16,311 nucleotides of DNA, from NCBI GenBank assembly GCA_949298295.1, contig CASFWS010000011.1:1-16311 (forward strand). Direction: 5' to 3'. The notes beneath the pieces are model-generated. The model was given only the letters and a program-made list of their open reading frames with translations. It did no database searches and was not told the origin of the DNA. Made by a program: the position numbers and the translations under genes. Position 1 is the stretch's first letter. Each line of letters starts with the position of its first letter. This DNA is from an uncultured Bacillota bacterium. Its GTDB lineage: Bacteria; Bacillota_I; Bacilli_A; RFN20; CAG-826. This document shows, piece by piece, positions 1 through 6,721 of the stretch.

Positions 1-411
1 CCCAACGATAAGGAGGGAAACAAGGAGGAAGGAATCCCCAGCCCCTTCCTTTTCATAGGTCCCGAGCAGAAGGAAAGAGGAAACGGCGAGGACGAAGGCG
101 CTAAGGAGGAGAAGGGCCTTCCCCGGGGAAGGGAAGGAAAGGCCGCCTCCTTTCCGGTAGATGCCCTCGAGGATAATCTCGCAGGCGAAAAGGCAAAGGG
201 CGAGGAGGGCAAAGGCCAAGGAGGCGGCGGAAAAGGAAAGGGGGAGCCCCTTGGAGGCATCGACCGCGAGGGCATAGGAAGAAAGCGCCGTCCCGAAGAT
301 GATAAGAAGCCCTCCGAAGGCGAGGAGAAGGCGGTAGGCGGCCGTCGAAAGAAGGTCATGGACATAGTCCCGGCCTTCTTCGTTCTTCCTAGGGTACCCA
401 GATGAACGCAT
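1..411 (-). CDS. Partial hypothetical multi-pass membrane protein
   Basis: This open frame reads leftward from an ATG at 411 and runs off the left edge without a stop, giving 137 residues. The N-terminus is charged and polar (about 1-25), followed by hydrophobic stretches near residues 28-50, 58-81 and 98-117 and a fourth starting near 127, so it is an integral membrane protein. I do not recognise the family. Its start overlaps the last 23 bases of the upstream metal-exporter gene, which implies cotranscription and translational coupling. No strong ribosome site precedes the ATG. The codons end mostly in C or G like those of its neighbours, and the other frames of this stretch give Ser/Pro-rich low-complexity shadows. 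The missing C-terminus prevents any functional call; a partner subunit or accessory protein of the exporter is only a guess. Confidence 0.6.
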   Translation of the reverse strand, partial: MRSSGYPRKNEEGRDYVHDLLSTAAYRLLLAFGGLLIIFGTALSSYALAVDASKGLPLSFSAASLAFALLALCLFACEIILEGIYRKGGGLSFPSPGKALLLLSAFVLAVSSFLLLGTYEKEGAGDSFLLVSLLIVG

Positions 412-1297
412 ACCCAAGCGCAAGCCCCAAGACGAAGACGGAGAGATAGACGAAGAAGGAATCGCGGAAGTGCCCTTTCCGGAAGAGGGTGATGGGCCCA
501 AGCCCGGCGTTCACGGCCAAGCCGGCCAGCATCGCCCCGAAGGGCAAGATCCCTTCCCCGGCGAGCTCGGCAATGAGAAGGGAGGAGGCGCAGGAAGGAA
601 TAAGCCCCACGAGGGCGGAAAATAACGGCGAGAGGTAAAGGTTCTGGCTGACGAAAGAAGCCATCGCTTCCTCCCCGACCCAGAGATAGAAGAGCATCCC
701 GAAGAAAGAGGAGATGACGAAGCTATAGGCGAAGATCTTGAGGGAATGGAGGAGAGGGTGGACGAGGTGCTCATGCCAAAAGGAACTCTTTTCCCGGTGC
801 TCCTCCCCGAGGTCGATCTCGTGGCCGCAGCAGCCGTGGGGATGGGCAAAGGAAGGGTCGTCCACCGCTTCCGGGACCATGTGGCGGCGGAAGAGGAAGT
901 CGACGAGGTAGCCGAAAAGCATCCCGAAGACGATTTTGATGGCCAAAAGGGCATAGGGGTACCAGAAGCGCTCGGCGGTAAAATCGCTGAAGAGGGCGGG
1001 GAGGGCCTCGTCGGAGCAGGCGATGAAGACGGCGACCAAGGTGCCGGCCGTGACCTTGCCCTGGAGGTAGAGGTCGCTCGCGACGACGCTGACCCCGCAC
1101 TGGGGGACAGCCCCGGCGAGGGAGCCAAGGAGGGGTGAGAGCCCCTTCCGCTTGGAAAGGAGGGCCGAGAGCTTCCCTTCCAGGAAGGAAAGGGCAAAGT
1201 AAATGACGAAGGCAAAGCCGAGGATCTTCAGGGAATCGAGGAAGGCATCGAGGATGACGCTTCCGTAGGTTATGTCGGCCGCCGAATGGAAAAACAC
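389..1297 (-). CDS. Putative 10-TM heavy-metal/manganese exporter (PF11449, ArsP_2-like)
   Basis: The 302-aa protein is a polytopic membrane protein made of two similar halves. Each half carries a Pro-Cys signature in a membrane segment: PQCGVS at 65-70 and PSCASS at 234-239. The halves are joined by a hydrophilic loop (about 138-184) rich in possible metal ligands: H139, H152, H154, C156, C157, H159, H167, H175, H177, H180 and H184. This architecture matches the 'putative 10TM heavy-metal exporter' family, some members of which are annotated as manganese or arsenic transporters. Substrate cannot be read from sequence. The start is GTG at 1297; it gives the N-terminus usual for the family (a short leader, then a D-x-LD-x-LK helix). 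A -10-like TAAAAT lies 6 nt upstream and there is no Shine-Dalgarno, so the mRNA may be leaderless. The gene is divergent from the Mrp gene and overlaps the membrane-protein gene downstream. Confidence 0.75.
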   Translation of the reverse strand: MFFHSAADITYGSVILDAFLDSLKILGFAFVIYFALSFLEGKLSALLSKRKGLSPLLGSLAGAVPQCGVSVVASDLYLQGKVTAGTLVAVFIACSDEALPALFSDFTAERFWYPYALLAIKIVFGMLFGYLVDFLFRRHMVPEAVDDPSFAHPHGCCGHEIDLGEEHREKSSFWHEHLVHPLLHSLKIFAYSFVISSFFGMLFYLWVGEEAMASFVSQNLYLSPLFSALVGLIPSCASSLLIAELAGEGILPFGAMLAGLAVNAGLGPITLFRKGHFRDSFFVYLSVFVLGLALGYAFIWVP

Positions 1298-1303
1298 ACC
1301 GGT

Positions 1304-1309
1304 ATTTTA
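1304..1309 (-). promoter_or_regulatory. -10-like hexamer TAAAAT for the exporter gene
   Basis: Read on the minus strand, TAAAAT (5 of 6 matches to TATAAT) ends 6 nt before the GTG start at 1297. No recognisable -35 lies 17 bp upstream. The spacing would put the transcription start at or next to the first codon. Confidence 0.4.
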
Positions 1310-1393
1310 TCTTCTTCCCGGCCCTTAGGGAGAAAGGACGCTCGAAAGGAAGGGAAAAGAAGCAAAGAAGAGGCAAGCGGGCCTTCGGGGGTG

Positions 1394-1399
1394 TATTAT
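1394..1399 (+). promoter_or_regulatory. -10-like hexamer TATTAT for the Mrp gene
   Basis: TATTAT ends 7 nt before the ATG at 1407. The upstream sequence has no clear TTGACA-like -35 and the 7-nt gap has no ribosome site, so transcription would begin at about the A of the ATG. Confidence 0.45.
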
Positions 1400-1406
1400 C
1401 CCTACC

Positions 1407-2255
1407 ATGAGCGAACTAGAAGAAAAGAACCAAGGAAACTGCGACTCCGATTGCTCCTCTTGCGGAGTCAAGGACTGCCCGGGCCGGAAGGCCATCGAGA
1501 TCTTGAAGCCCCACGAAGGAACCTCCTTCAAGAAGACGATTGCCGTCCTTTCGGGAAAGGGCGGGGTCGGCAAGAGCCTCGTCTCGACCCTTTTGGCGAG
1601 CAAGATGGCAAGCCTTGGGAAGAAGGTGGCCCTCCTCGACGCCGACGTCACCGGCCCCTCGATTCCCCGCTCCTTCGGCTTTGGGGGGTACGAAGCCGAA
1701 GGAAGCGACGAAGGCATCCATCCGGCCGTCACCAAGAACGGCATCAAAATGATGAGCGCCAACCTCCTCATGGACGACCCGACCTCCCCGATCCTCTGGC
1801 GGGGAACCCTCGTCTCCTCCCTCGTGAGCCAGATGTACAACCTCGTCGAGTACGGGGAATGCGACTATCTCTTCATCGACATGCCGCCCGGCACCGGCGA
1901 CGTCCCTCTCACCGTCTTCCAGCAGATCCACATCGACGGAGCCATCATGGTGACGACGCCCCAGGAGCTCGTCGAGCTCGTCGTCGAGAAGGCCGTCAAC
2001 ATGTGCAAGATGATGAACGTGCCGCTCCTCGGCCTCGTCGAGAACATGGCCTACGTCGAGTGCCCGCACTGCGGGGAGAAGATCTATCCCTTCGGAAAGG
2101 GCCGCTTCGAAGAAGTCGCCGCCTCCTACGGGATCGAGCCGTTCGATAGCCTCCCGATCACGCCGCGCCTCTCCTCCCTCATCGACGAAGGGAAGGCCGA
2201 CGAATACCAAGGCGATGACCTAGCCAAAGCGGCCGCCGCCATCGAAAATCTCTAA
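1407..2255 (+). CDS. mrp: Mrp/Nbp35-family Fe-S cluster carrier ATPase
   Basis: The 282-aa protein is a P-loop NTPase of the Mrp/ApbC/Nbp35 family, cytosolic carriers that bind and pass on [4Fe-4S] clusters. A deviant Walker A motif GKGGVGKS lies at 50-57, a Walker A' region LLDADVTGPS at 76-85 and the family motif IDMPPGTGD at 157-165. The CPHC motif (C219, C222) is the pair that bridges the cluster at the dimer interface in characterised members. The N-terminus adds four cysteines, C12, C16, C19 and C24, reminiscent of the N-terminal ferredoxin-like cluster of Nbp35, though with different spacing. There is no N-terminal DUF59 domain. The ATG at 1407 follows a -10-like TATTAT by 7 nt with no ribosome site, so a leaderless mRNA is likely. 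A bidirectional terminator follows 9 bases after the stop. Family assignment is very secure; the client proteins are unknown. Confidence 0.95.
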   Translation: MSELEEKNQGNCDSDCSSCGVKDCPGRKAIEILKPHEGTSFKKTIAVLSGKGGVGKSLVSTLLASKMASLGKKVALLDADVTGPSIPRSFGFGGYEAEGSDEGIHPAVTKNGIKMMSANLLMDDPTSPILWRGTLVSSLVSQMYNLVEYGECDYLFIDMPPGTGDVPLTVFQQIHIDGAIMVTTPQELVELVVEKAVNMCKMMNVPLLGLVENMAYVECPHCGEKIYPFGKGRFEEVAASYGIEPFDSLPITPRLSSLIDEGKADEYQGDDLAKAAAAIENL

Positions 2256-2263
2256 GTCAAAAG

Positions 2264-2297
2264 AAAAAGGAAGCCCGCAAAACCGGCTTCCTTTTTT
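2264..2297. terminator. Bidirectional intrinsic terminator between mrp and the GH3 gene
   Basis: Seven-bp stem GGAAGCC (2269-2275) and GGCTTCC (2285-2291) with a 9-nt loop, flanked by five A on the left and six T on the right. It serves the plus-strand mrp gene (stop at 2255) and the minus-strand GH3 gene (stop at 2306). The loop contains CAAAACC. Confidence 0.85.
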
Positions 2298-2305
2298 CGT
2301 TTTCC

Positions 2306-4723
2306 CTAAGCGAGCTTCTTCATGAGGCGGAGGATCGGCAGACAGCCTTCGACCAGTTCCTCGTGGCTTATCGTTCCATCGCGGAGGGCCGCAAGCATTT
2401 CCTTCAGCTCGTACTTCCCGCCCGGCATCACCATGTTGACCCCGGCCTTGAGGCACAAGGGGGCCTTGGCCTGCCCTTCCTTGACGTTGCCCCAGTCGGT
2501 CATGATGAGGCCGTCGTAGCCCCACTCCCCGCGGAGCAGGTCTTTCACGAGCCTCGCGTCATTGCTGACGTAGGTCCCGTTGAGGAGGTTATAGGAAGTC
2601 ATGAGAGCGGAAGGATGCGCTTCTTTGACGACCTTCCGGAAAGCCTTCAGGTAGATTTCCCTTAGGGCCCGCTCGTTGACTTCCGAGGAATTCTTTTCCC
2701 GGTTGTCTTCCCGGTTGTTGCAGCAGAAATGCTTGATGCAGGCAGCCTTGTCCCCTTGGCTTTCGACCCCGCGGACGATGGCCGAAGCCATTTTGGCCGT
2801 GAGAAGAGGGTCTTCGCTATAGTACTCGAAGTTCCGCCCGCAAAGGGGATAGCGGACGATGTTCATCGCCGGGGCGAGCCAGACGTCCTGCCCGTAGTAG
2901 CGCAATTCCTCGGCCACCGCTTCGCCGACCCGGAAAAGAAGGTTCTGGTCCCAGCTGGCGGCCAATAAGGAAGCCGTTGGGAAGAAAGTCGGCTTCTGCT
3001 CGACGAGGCGAGCCTTTTTGCCGTGGCGGGAGACGATACGGTCGACCAGGCGGTAAAGGCTTTTGGCCACGATCATTTCCGAGGGTATCATGCCCGGAGC
3101 CGTGATTTTGCCGCTCGGCTCGACGTAGTAGCGCGGGAAGATCCGAAGCCCGGCCGGGCCGTCGCACATCGAGAAAGGCTCGAGGCCGTGCCGGCGGGCC
3201 GTCCGGCGGTCGACCTCCCCGCAGGCGCCCGGGCCGTCGAGGATCTTGTTTTCGACGAGGCCGCGGTCCCCGATGAGAAGCCTCGCCAAATCGCTGTCCT
3301 TCCAGCGGTTGAGGTAATGCTCTTCGGGTCCCGGTTCGGCTTTGGGCGCGGCAGCGGAATGGATGCGCGGCGCGAAAGCCCGAGGGTTAAGGACGAGGGC
3401 CGAATCGGGTTTCCGTTCCTCCCGCCGGACCGGGGGCGCTATTTCCTGGATGGCCTTGCGCCTGCCGTAGAGGGAAAGGCCTTTTTCAACGAGGATTCGC
3501 TTGGAAAGGAGAATTCGGCTGATCGCCTTGCTATTTGTCGAGGAATTGCCAAGCCGAAGGACATATTCTCCTTCCTCGAGGAGATAGGCTCCGGCTTCCT
3601 CGTCGAAGCTGGCCGCGTCTTCCATCGGGAAGCGGAGGAGGAGGCTCGCGGCCTCTCCCGGCATGAGAAGGGGCGTCTTGCCGAAGGCCATGAGGGATTG
3701 ATATTCCTTGTCGATCGCCACTTTCGGAGCGGAAAGATATAGTTGGACGACTTCCTTTCCCGGGACCTCGGAGACGTTTTCGACCCGGACTTTGACGACG
3801 ACATCGGTTCCTTCCAGCGAAGCCTCGCCTTTGATTTCGAACTTCGAATAGGAAAGGCCGTAGCCGAAAGGACAGGCGGCCGGTATCCCGAAGCTGTCAT
3901 GGAAGCGATAGCCGACGTAGATGCCTTCGAGGTAGGGTTCCTTGTCGGCACGCCCCCGGCGGCCAAAGGTGGGGGTGGCGGGCAAATCATCGAGCGATTC
4001 GGGCCAAGAGACCGGGAGTTTGCCGGAGAAATTGATCTTTCCGAGCAAAAGGCGGACCAGGGCCAACGCCCCCATCCCGCCGGCCTGTCCCATGTAAACG
4101 ATGGCATTTGGGGCATAGCTTTTGATCTCCGCAAGATCGATGGGACTCCCCACGTTCAAAACGATGACGAGCGCGGCATAGTTCGCCTTCAGAAGGGATA
4201 GGTCCTCCTTCTCCTGCTCGCTCAGGTAATAGTCGCCCTGCTTGGCTTCCCGGTCTTGCCCTTCGCCGGCTTGGCGGGAGAGAACGTAGACGGCCGTCAG
4301 GCCCGATGCCTCGGCCAGGTCGACGCTTTCGATCGGGGCCGACGGTTCGCCCTCCTTGACCGCCCACACGCGGGACAGGAGTTTGGCCCATTCGAAAACG
4401 AGGCAATCGCGGCCTGCCTCCTTGAGCCGGCGTTCCTTTTCGGCCTTGGCCGCTTCTTTCGCGGCAGCAAGGCGCGCGAAGTAGCCGCCGTCGCTCAAAA
4501 CGATGCCCTCTTCGAGGAAGGCGTCTTTGACCGACAAGGGTTCGATGCCGTTGACCGTGCCCGAGCCGGTGCCGCCGGGATGGGCAAAGAGGGCGCCGGT
4601 GCCGAAAAGGGCAATCTTCGCGGCTTTTAGGGGCAAAGTTCCGTCATTTTGCAAAAGGACCATGCCTTCGCCGGCCGCCTCAAGCGCCAGATCGAGATGC
4701 GACCCGACTTTCTTTCTTTCCAT
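2306..4723 (-). CDS. Glycoside hydrolase family 3 enzyme with reversed domain order (beta-glucosidase-like)
   Basis: The 805-aa protein is a GH3 exo-acting beta-glycosidase in which the usual C-terminal domains come first. Residues about 10-290 match the GH3 alpha/beta-sandwich domain (VLNVGSPIDL, then a GKINFSGKLPVSWP stretch and FGYGLSYSKFE). Residues about 295-400 form the fibronectin-III-like domain. The (beta/alpha)8 barrel lies at about 480-800 with CDGPAGLR, GRNFEYYSEDP, KHF and IMTDWGN; D743 in TDWG is the expected nucleophile. The order C-domain/Fn3/barrel is known from rumen enzymes such as Ruminococcus albus and Butyrivibrio fibrisolvens beta-glucosidases. There is no signal peptide, so it probably acts on imported oligosaccharides in the cytoplasm. 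The start at 4723 has an AGGAGG site 8-9 nt upstream, lying across the stop of the preceding lipoprotein gene, so the two are cotranscribed. The exact sugar cannot be told. Confidence 0.92.
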   Translation of the reverse strand: MERKKVGSHLDLALEAAGEGMVLLQNDGTLPLKAAKIALFGTGALFAHPGGTGSGTVNGIEPLSVKDAFLEEGIVLSDGGYFARLAAAKEAAKAEKERRLKEAGRDCLVFEWAKLLSRVWAVKEGEPSAPIESVDLAEASGLTAVYVLSRQAGEGQDREAKQGDYYLSEQEKEDLSLLKANYAALVIVLNVGSPIDLAEIKSYAPNAIVYMGQAGGMGALALVRLLLGKINFSGKLPVSWPESLDDLPATPTFGRRGRADKEPYLEGIYVGYRFHDSFGIPAACPFGYGLSYSKFEIKGEASLEGTDVVVKVRVENVSEVPGKEVVQLYLSAPKVAIDKEYQSLMAFGKTPLLMPGEAASLLLRFPMEDAASFDEEAGAYLLEEGEYVLRLGNSSTNSKAISRILLSKRILVEKGLSLYGRRKAIQEIAPPVRREERKPDSALVLNPRAFAPRIHSAAAPKAEPGPEEHYLNRWKDSDLARLLIGDRGLVENKILDGPGACGEVDRRTARRHGLEPFSMCDGPAGLRIFPRYYVEPSGKITAPGMIPSEMIVAKSLYRLVDRIVSRHGKKARLVEQKPTFFPTASLLAASWDQNLLFRVGEAVAEELRYYGQDVWLAPAMNIVRYPLCGRNFEYYSEDPLLTAKMASAIVRGVESQGDKAACIKHFCCNNREDNREKNSSEVNERALREIYLKAFRKVVKEAHPSALMTSYNLLNGTYVSNDARLVKDLLRGEWGYDGLIMTDWGNVKEGQAKAPLCLKAGVNMVMPGGKYELKEMLAALRDGTISHEELVEGCLPILRLMKKLA

Positions 4724-4735
4724 CGCTGCTTCCTC

Positions 4736-5926
4736 CTAGGCCAAGGCCTTCTCGACGACGTCGACGTAAGGGGTCGGCTCCGGCCCGAAGGAGGAATCCT
4801 CTTCCCCGCCGGCCGTGACTTTCCCGAAGCGCACCCCCCAACCGCCGAAGTAGTTGAGGTACTCCTCGAAGTCGTTGTAATGGTTATAAGTATAGAAAAG
4901 ATAATGGTTTTCGGAAGAGTGGACGAGGGAGCCGTCTTCTTCGTAACGGGCGTAAACGATCCGCGCGGCCCCGCGGCTGATCCTAGATCCGTCGTTATAA
5001 AGGCCCGAGTAGCCCGAAGCGGTCGTTCCGATGTCGAGCTCGTAATAGGTGAGATAGCCGCCCGGGCAGCCGTCGATATGGGGCAGTTCCGGCTCGTAGG
5101 GATAACGGGAGGTGTCACCTTTGAAGTGGGAATGGTTGACCCGGAGGTATTCGCCCCACATCGAGGTCCGGGGCGAGGCATCCTTGTCCGCGTCGTAGTT
5201 GGGCGGGAGTTCCTGGAAGGCATAGATGTAGGACGCGACTTCCTCGAGGGTAATGTAGGCCCCGGAGCGATAGATCTTTTCGTAAACGTTGCCTTCGGCG
5301 TCAAAGAGGCAATAGGTCGCTCCCCCGTCTTCATAAAGGCAGGTACTGTTCTTGACGTAGGTTGCGCCTTCCATCGGCTGGTTAGCTGCCTTGACGGTCT
5401 CCTTGTCGGGCACTTCGAGATTGCCGGACATCAGTCCTTCGAGGCTCCGGAAGTAAGCGTCCGCGGCCGAGGTGGCCGGAACATAGGTGTCATAGAAAGC
5501 ATCGGCGTCGATCCCTTGGTAGGGATTCTCCTCTTCGGAGACGATTTCGATCGTCACCTGGTTCGACACTTCATTGAGGGTCTTGGCCTCGATGACGGCC
5601 GTCCCTTCCTTGAGGGCGGTGAAATAGCCTTTCGAAGTGATTTCGAAAAGGTCGCCGCCTTCGAGGGCTACGTACGAGAGAGTCTTCGCCTCGGCGGCCG
5701 AGAGGACGCTTCGGAGGTTAAAGGAGTCGCCCACCACTGCGACCGGGGAGGGGGTTCTCAGTTCGAAGGATGATTCCTCAGCTTCAAGGGAAGAAGAGAT
5801 GGAGGACGAGCTTTCCTCAAGGCTTGAAAAGAAAGAGGAACTAGAGGAGTCAAGGTCGAGGAAATAGGAGCAAGAAGAAAGAAGAAGGGGCAAAACCGCC
5901 AGCAAAACCCCTTTGGCCCGTTTCAT
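4736..5926 (-). CDS. Lipoprotein with Ig-like domain and barnase-like ribonuclease domain
   Basis: The 396-aa product begins with a lipoprotein signal peptide, lipobox LSSC with C19 as the lipidated cysteine, then a Ser/Glu-rich linker (about 24-55). Residues about 58-128 look like a bacterial Ig-like (Big_2-type) domain. The C-terminal half (about 224-365) resembles barnase-type guanyl-specific ribonucleases: LEEVASYIYAFQELPPNY at 227-244 parallels the barnase segment ending LPDNYI. Further on, E296 in YYELD parallels catalytic E73, R318 and R322 in RGAARIVY parallel R83 and R87 with identical spacing, and H349 in NHYNDF parallels H102 in DHYQTF. A 12-residue insertion separates E from R. 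No barstar-like inhibitor is visible here, consistent with an enzyme active only outside the membrane. The ATG at 5926 has AAGGA about 7 nt upstream. It sits between a CBS-domain gene (12-bp gap) and GH3. The lipoprotein call is certain; the RNase call rests on motif matching by eye. Confidence 0.78.
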   Translation of the reverse strand: MKRAKGVLLAVLPLLLSSCSYFLDLDSSSSSFFSSLEESSSSISSSLEAEESSFELRTPSPVAVVGDSFNLRSVLSAAEAKTLSYVALEGGDLFEITSKGYFTALKEGTAVIEAKTLNEVSNQVTIEIVSEEENPYQGIDADAFYDTYVPATSAADAYFRSLEGLMSGNLEVPDKETVKAANQPMEGATYVKNSTCLYEDGGATYCLFDAEGNVYEKIYRSGAYITLEEVASYIYAFQELPPNYDADKDASPRTSMWGEYLRVNHSHFKGDTSRYPYEPELPHIDGCPGGYLTYYELDIGTTASGYSGLYNDGSRISRGAARIVYARYEEDGSLVHSSENHYLFYTYNHYNDFEEYLNYFGGWGVRFGKVTAGGEEDSSFGPEPTPYVDVVEKALA

Positions 5927-5938
5927 AAATGGTCCTTC

Positions 5939-6340
5939 TTACTTGGCGGAGCCCAAAAGGTCTTTCATGACAGCCTTGCGGGTAACAATGCCGATAAAAG
6001 TTCCTTGATCGTCGACGACCGGGACGTAGTTCTGCCCAGCGATCGTCGAATAGAGAGTCGTCGACTCGCATTCGATGGTAACCGGCACGATACTCCTCGA
6101 GGGGAGGATATTGCTGAGGGGGATATGTTCGAGGTCTTCAAAGGAGAGACGATTGTCCATCAGGTAATAGAGGAAGTCGCCTTCCCGCATCGAGTAGAGG
6201 TACTTGCCGCTTTTGCGGTCGATGACCGGGATCATCGTGTAACGATGCTCCTTCATTTTCTCAATGGCTTGGCGGACGGTGAAATCCCCGAAGAGGAAAT
6301 CGACGTCCTTCTTGGGGGTGAGAAGAAATAGTACGTTCAT
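5939..6340 (-). CDS. Small protein with two CBS domains
   Basis: The 133-aa cytosolic protein consists of two CBS domains, about residues 8-68 and 75-130, each ending in the typical hydrophobic beta-strand pattern (YTMIPVIDRKSGKYLYSMREGDF; NYVPVVDDQGTFIGIVTRK). Such tandem CBS proteins bind adenine nucleotides, including AMP, ATP or c-di-AMP, and act as sensors. The size resembles the small free-standing CBS proteins of Bacillota (CbpB/YkuL type), but I cannot assign the ligand. It is the first gene of a minus-strand operon followed by the RNase-like lipoprotein and the GH3 gene. TATAAT (6349-6354) ends 8 nt before the ATG and there is no ribosome site, which suggests a leaderless transcript. 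Confidence 0.85.
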   Translation of the reverse strand: MNVLFLLTPKKDVDFLFGDFTVRQAIEKMKEHRYTMIPVIDRKSGKYLYSMREGDFLYYLMDNRLSFEDLEHIPLSNILPSRSIVPVTIECESTTLYSTIAGQNYVPVVDDQGTFIGIVTRKAVMKDLLGSAK

Positions 6341-6348
6341 ACGACCCG

Positions 6349-6354
6349 ATTATA
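6349..6354 (-). promoter_or_regulatory. Consensus -10 TATAAT for the CBS-lipoprotein-GH3 operon
   Basis: A perfect TATAAT on the minus strand, separated from the ATG at 6340 by 8 nt. A poor -35 (TGCTAA) lies 17 bp upstream. The start point expected from a -10 here is the start codon itself. Confidence 0.55.
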
Positions 6355-6419
6355 AGACCCGAAAGCCCCTCTTAGCAGCACCAAAAACGTTGAGCGGATA
6401 AGTCGCCCTCTCCGCGAGC

Positions 6420-6435
6420 GGGTAGTATCATACCC
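6420..6435 (+). promoter_or_regulatory. Inverted repeat over the -10 of the HMA gene (possible metal-responsive operator)
   Basis: GGGTA (6420-6424) and TACCC (6431-6435) form a perfect 5-bp inverted repeat around GTATCA. The -10-like TATCAT occupies 6426-6431 inside it. The same TATCAT hexamer serves the tRNA-His promoter in this window. A GGAGGT ribosome site follows before the ATG at 6449. A repressor binding here would block the promoter; the identity of such a repressor is unknown. Confidence 0.35.
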
Positions 6436-6448
6436 TCGGAGGTTCATT

Positions 6449-6658
6449 ATGAAGAAATATGCATTCCGGGTCGTCGGCATGAAGTGCGAAGGATGCCTCA
6501 AGAAGACGGAGCAGGCCCTCGCCTCGCTTCCTGGCGTCAAAACCGTCAAGGTCGACCTCGCGAGCGGCCTAAGCGAAGTCGAGGCCGAGGACTTCCTAGC
6601 CGAGGCCGAGCTTTCCAATGCCGTCATGGGCGTTGGCTTCGCCTATCTCCCCCTCTAA
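6449..6658 (+). CDS. HMA-domain heavy-metal-binding protein (copper-chaperone-like)
   Basis: The 69-aa protein is a single heavy-metal-associated domain with the ferredoxin-like fold pattern. It has the metal-binding motif GMKCEGC at 10-16 (ligands C13 and C16) on the first loop, then KKTEQALASLPGVKTVKVDLASG typical of the first helix and second strand. Such domains bind Cu(I) or other soft metals and deliver them to P-type ATPases or sensors. It stands alone: no copper ATPase or CsoR gene is present in the window. GGAGGT lies 8 nt before the ATG. The gene is flanked upstream by an inverted repeat over its -10 and downstream by a terminator shared with the convergent signal-peptidase gene. 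The metal is likely copper by family, but this is not shown. Confidence 0.88.
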   Translation: MKKYAFRVVGMKCEGCLKKTEQALASLPGVKTVKVDLASGLSEVEAEDFLAEAELSNAVMGVGFAYLPL

Positions 6659-6682
6659 GCCGAAGGAGGAGACTCTTCAAGC

Positions 6683-6710
6683 AAAAGGCCCGGCAAAACC
6701 GGGCCTTTTT
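6683..6710. terminator. Bidirectional intrinsic terminator between HMA and signal peptidase genes
   Basis: Perfect 7-bp stem GGCCCGG (6687-6693) and CCGGGCC (6699-6705) with loop CAAAA, flanked by AAAA on the left and TTTTT on the right. It ends the plus-strand HMA gene and the minus-strand operon that finishes at 6722. Confidence 0.9.
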
Positions 6711-6721
6711 GTTAGGTTTCT

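Noticed and set aside
3023..3742. Long plus-strand frames opposite the GH3 gene
   Set aside because: They are antisense shadows caused by GC-rich codon bias; the minus-strand GH3 reading has all family motifs.
4649..5773. 374-codon plus-strand frame opposite the lipoprotein
   Set aside because: Antisense shadow: the minus strand encodes a lipobox and barnase-like motifs with a good ribosome site.
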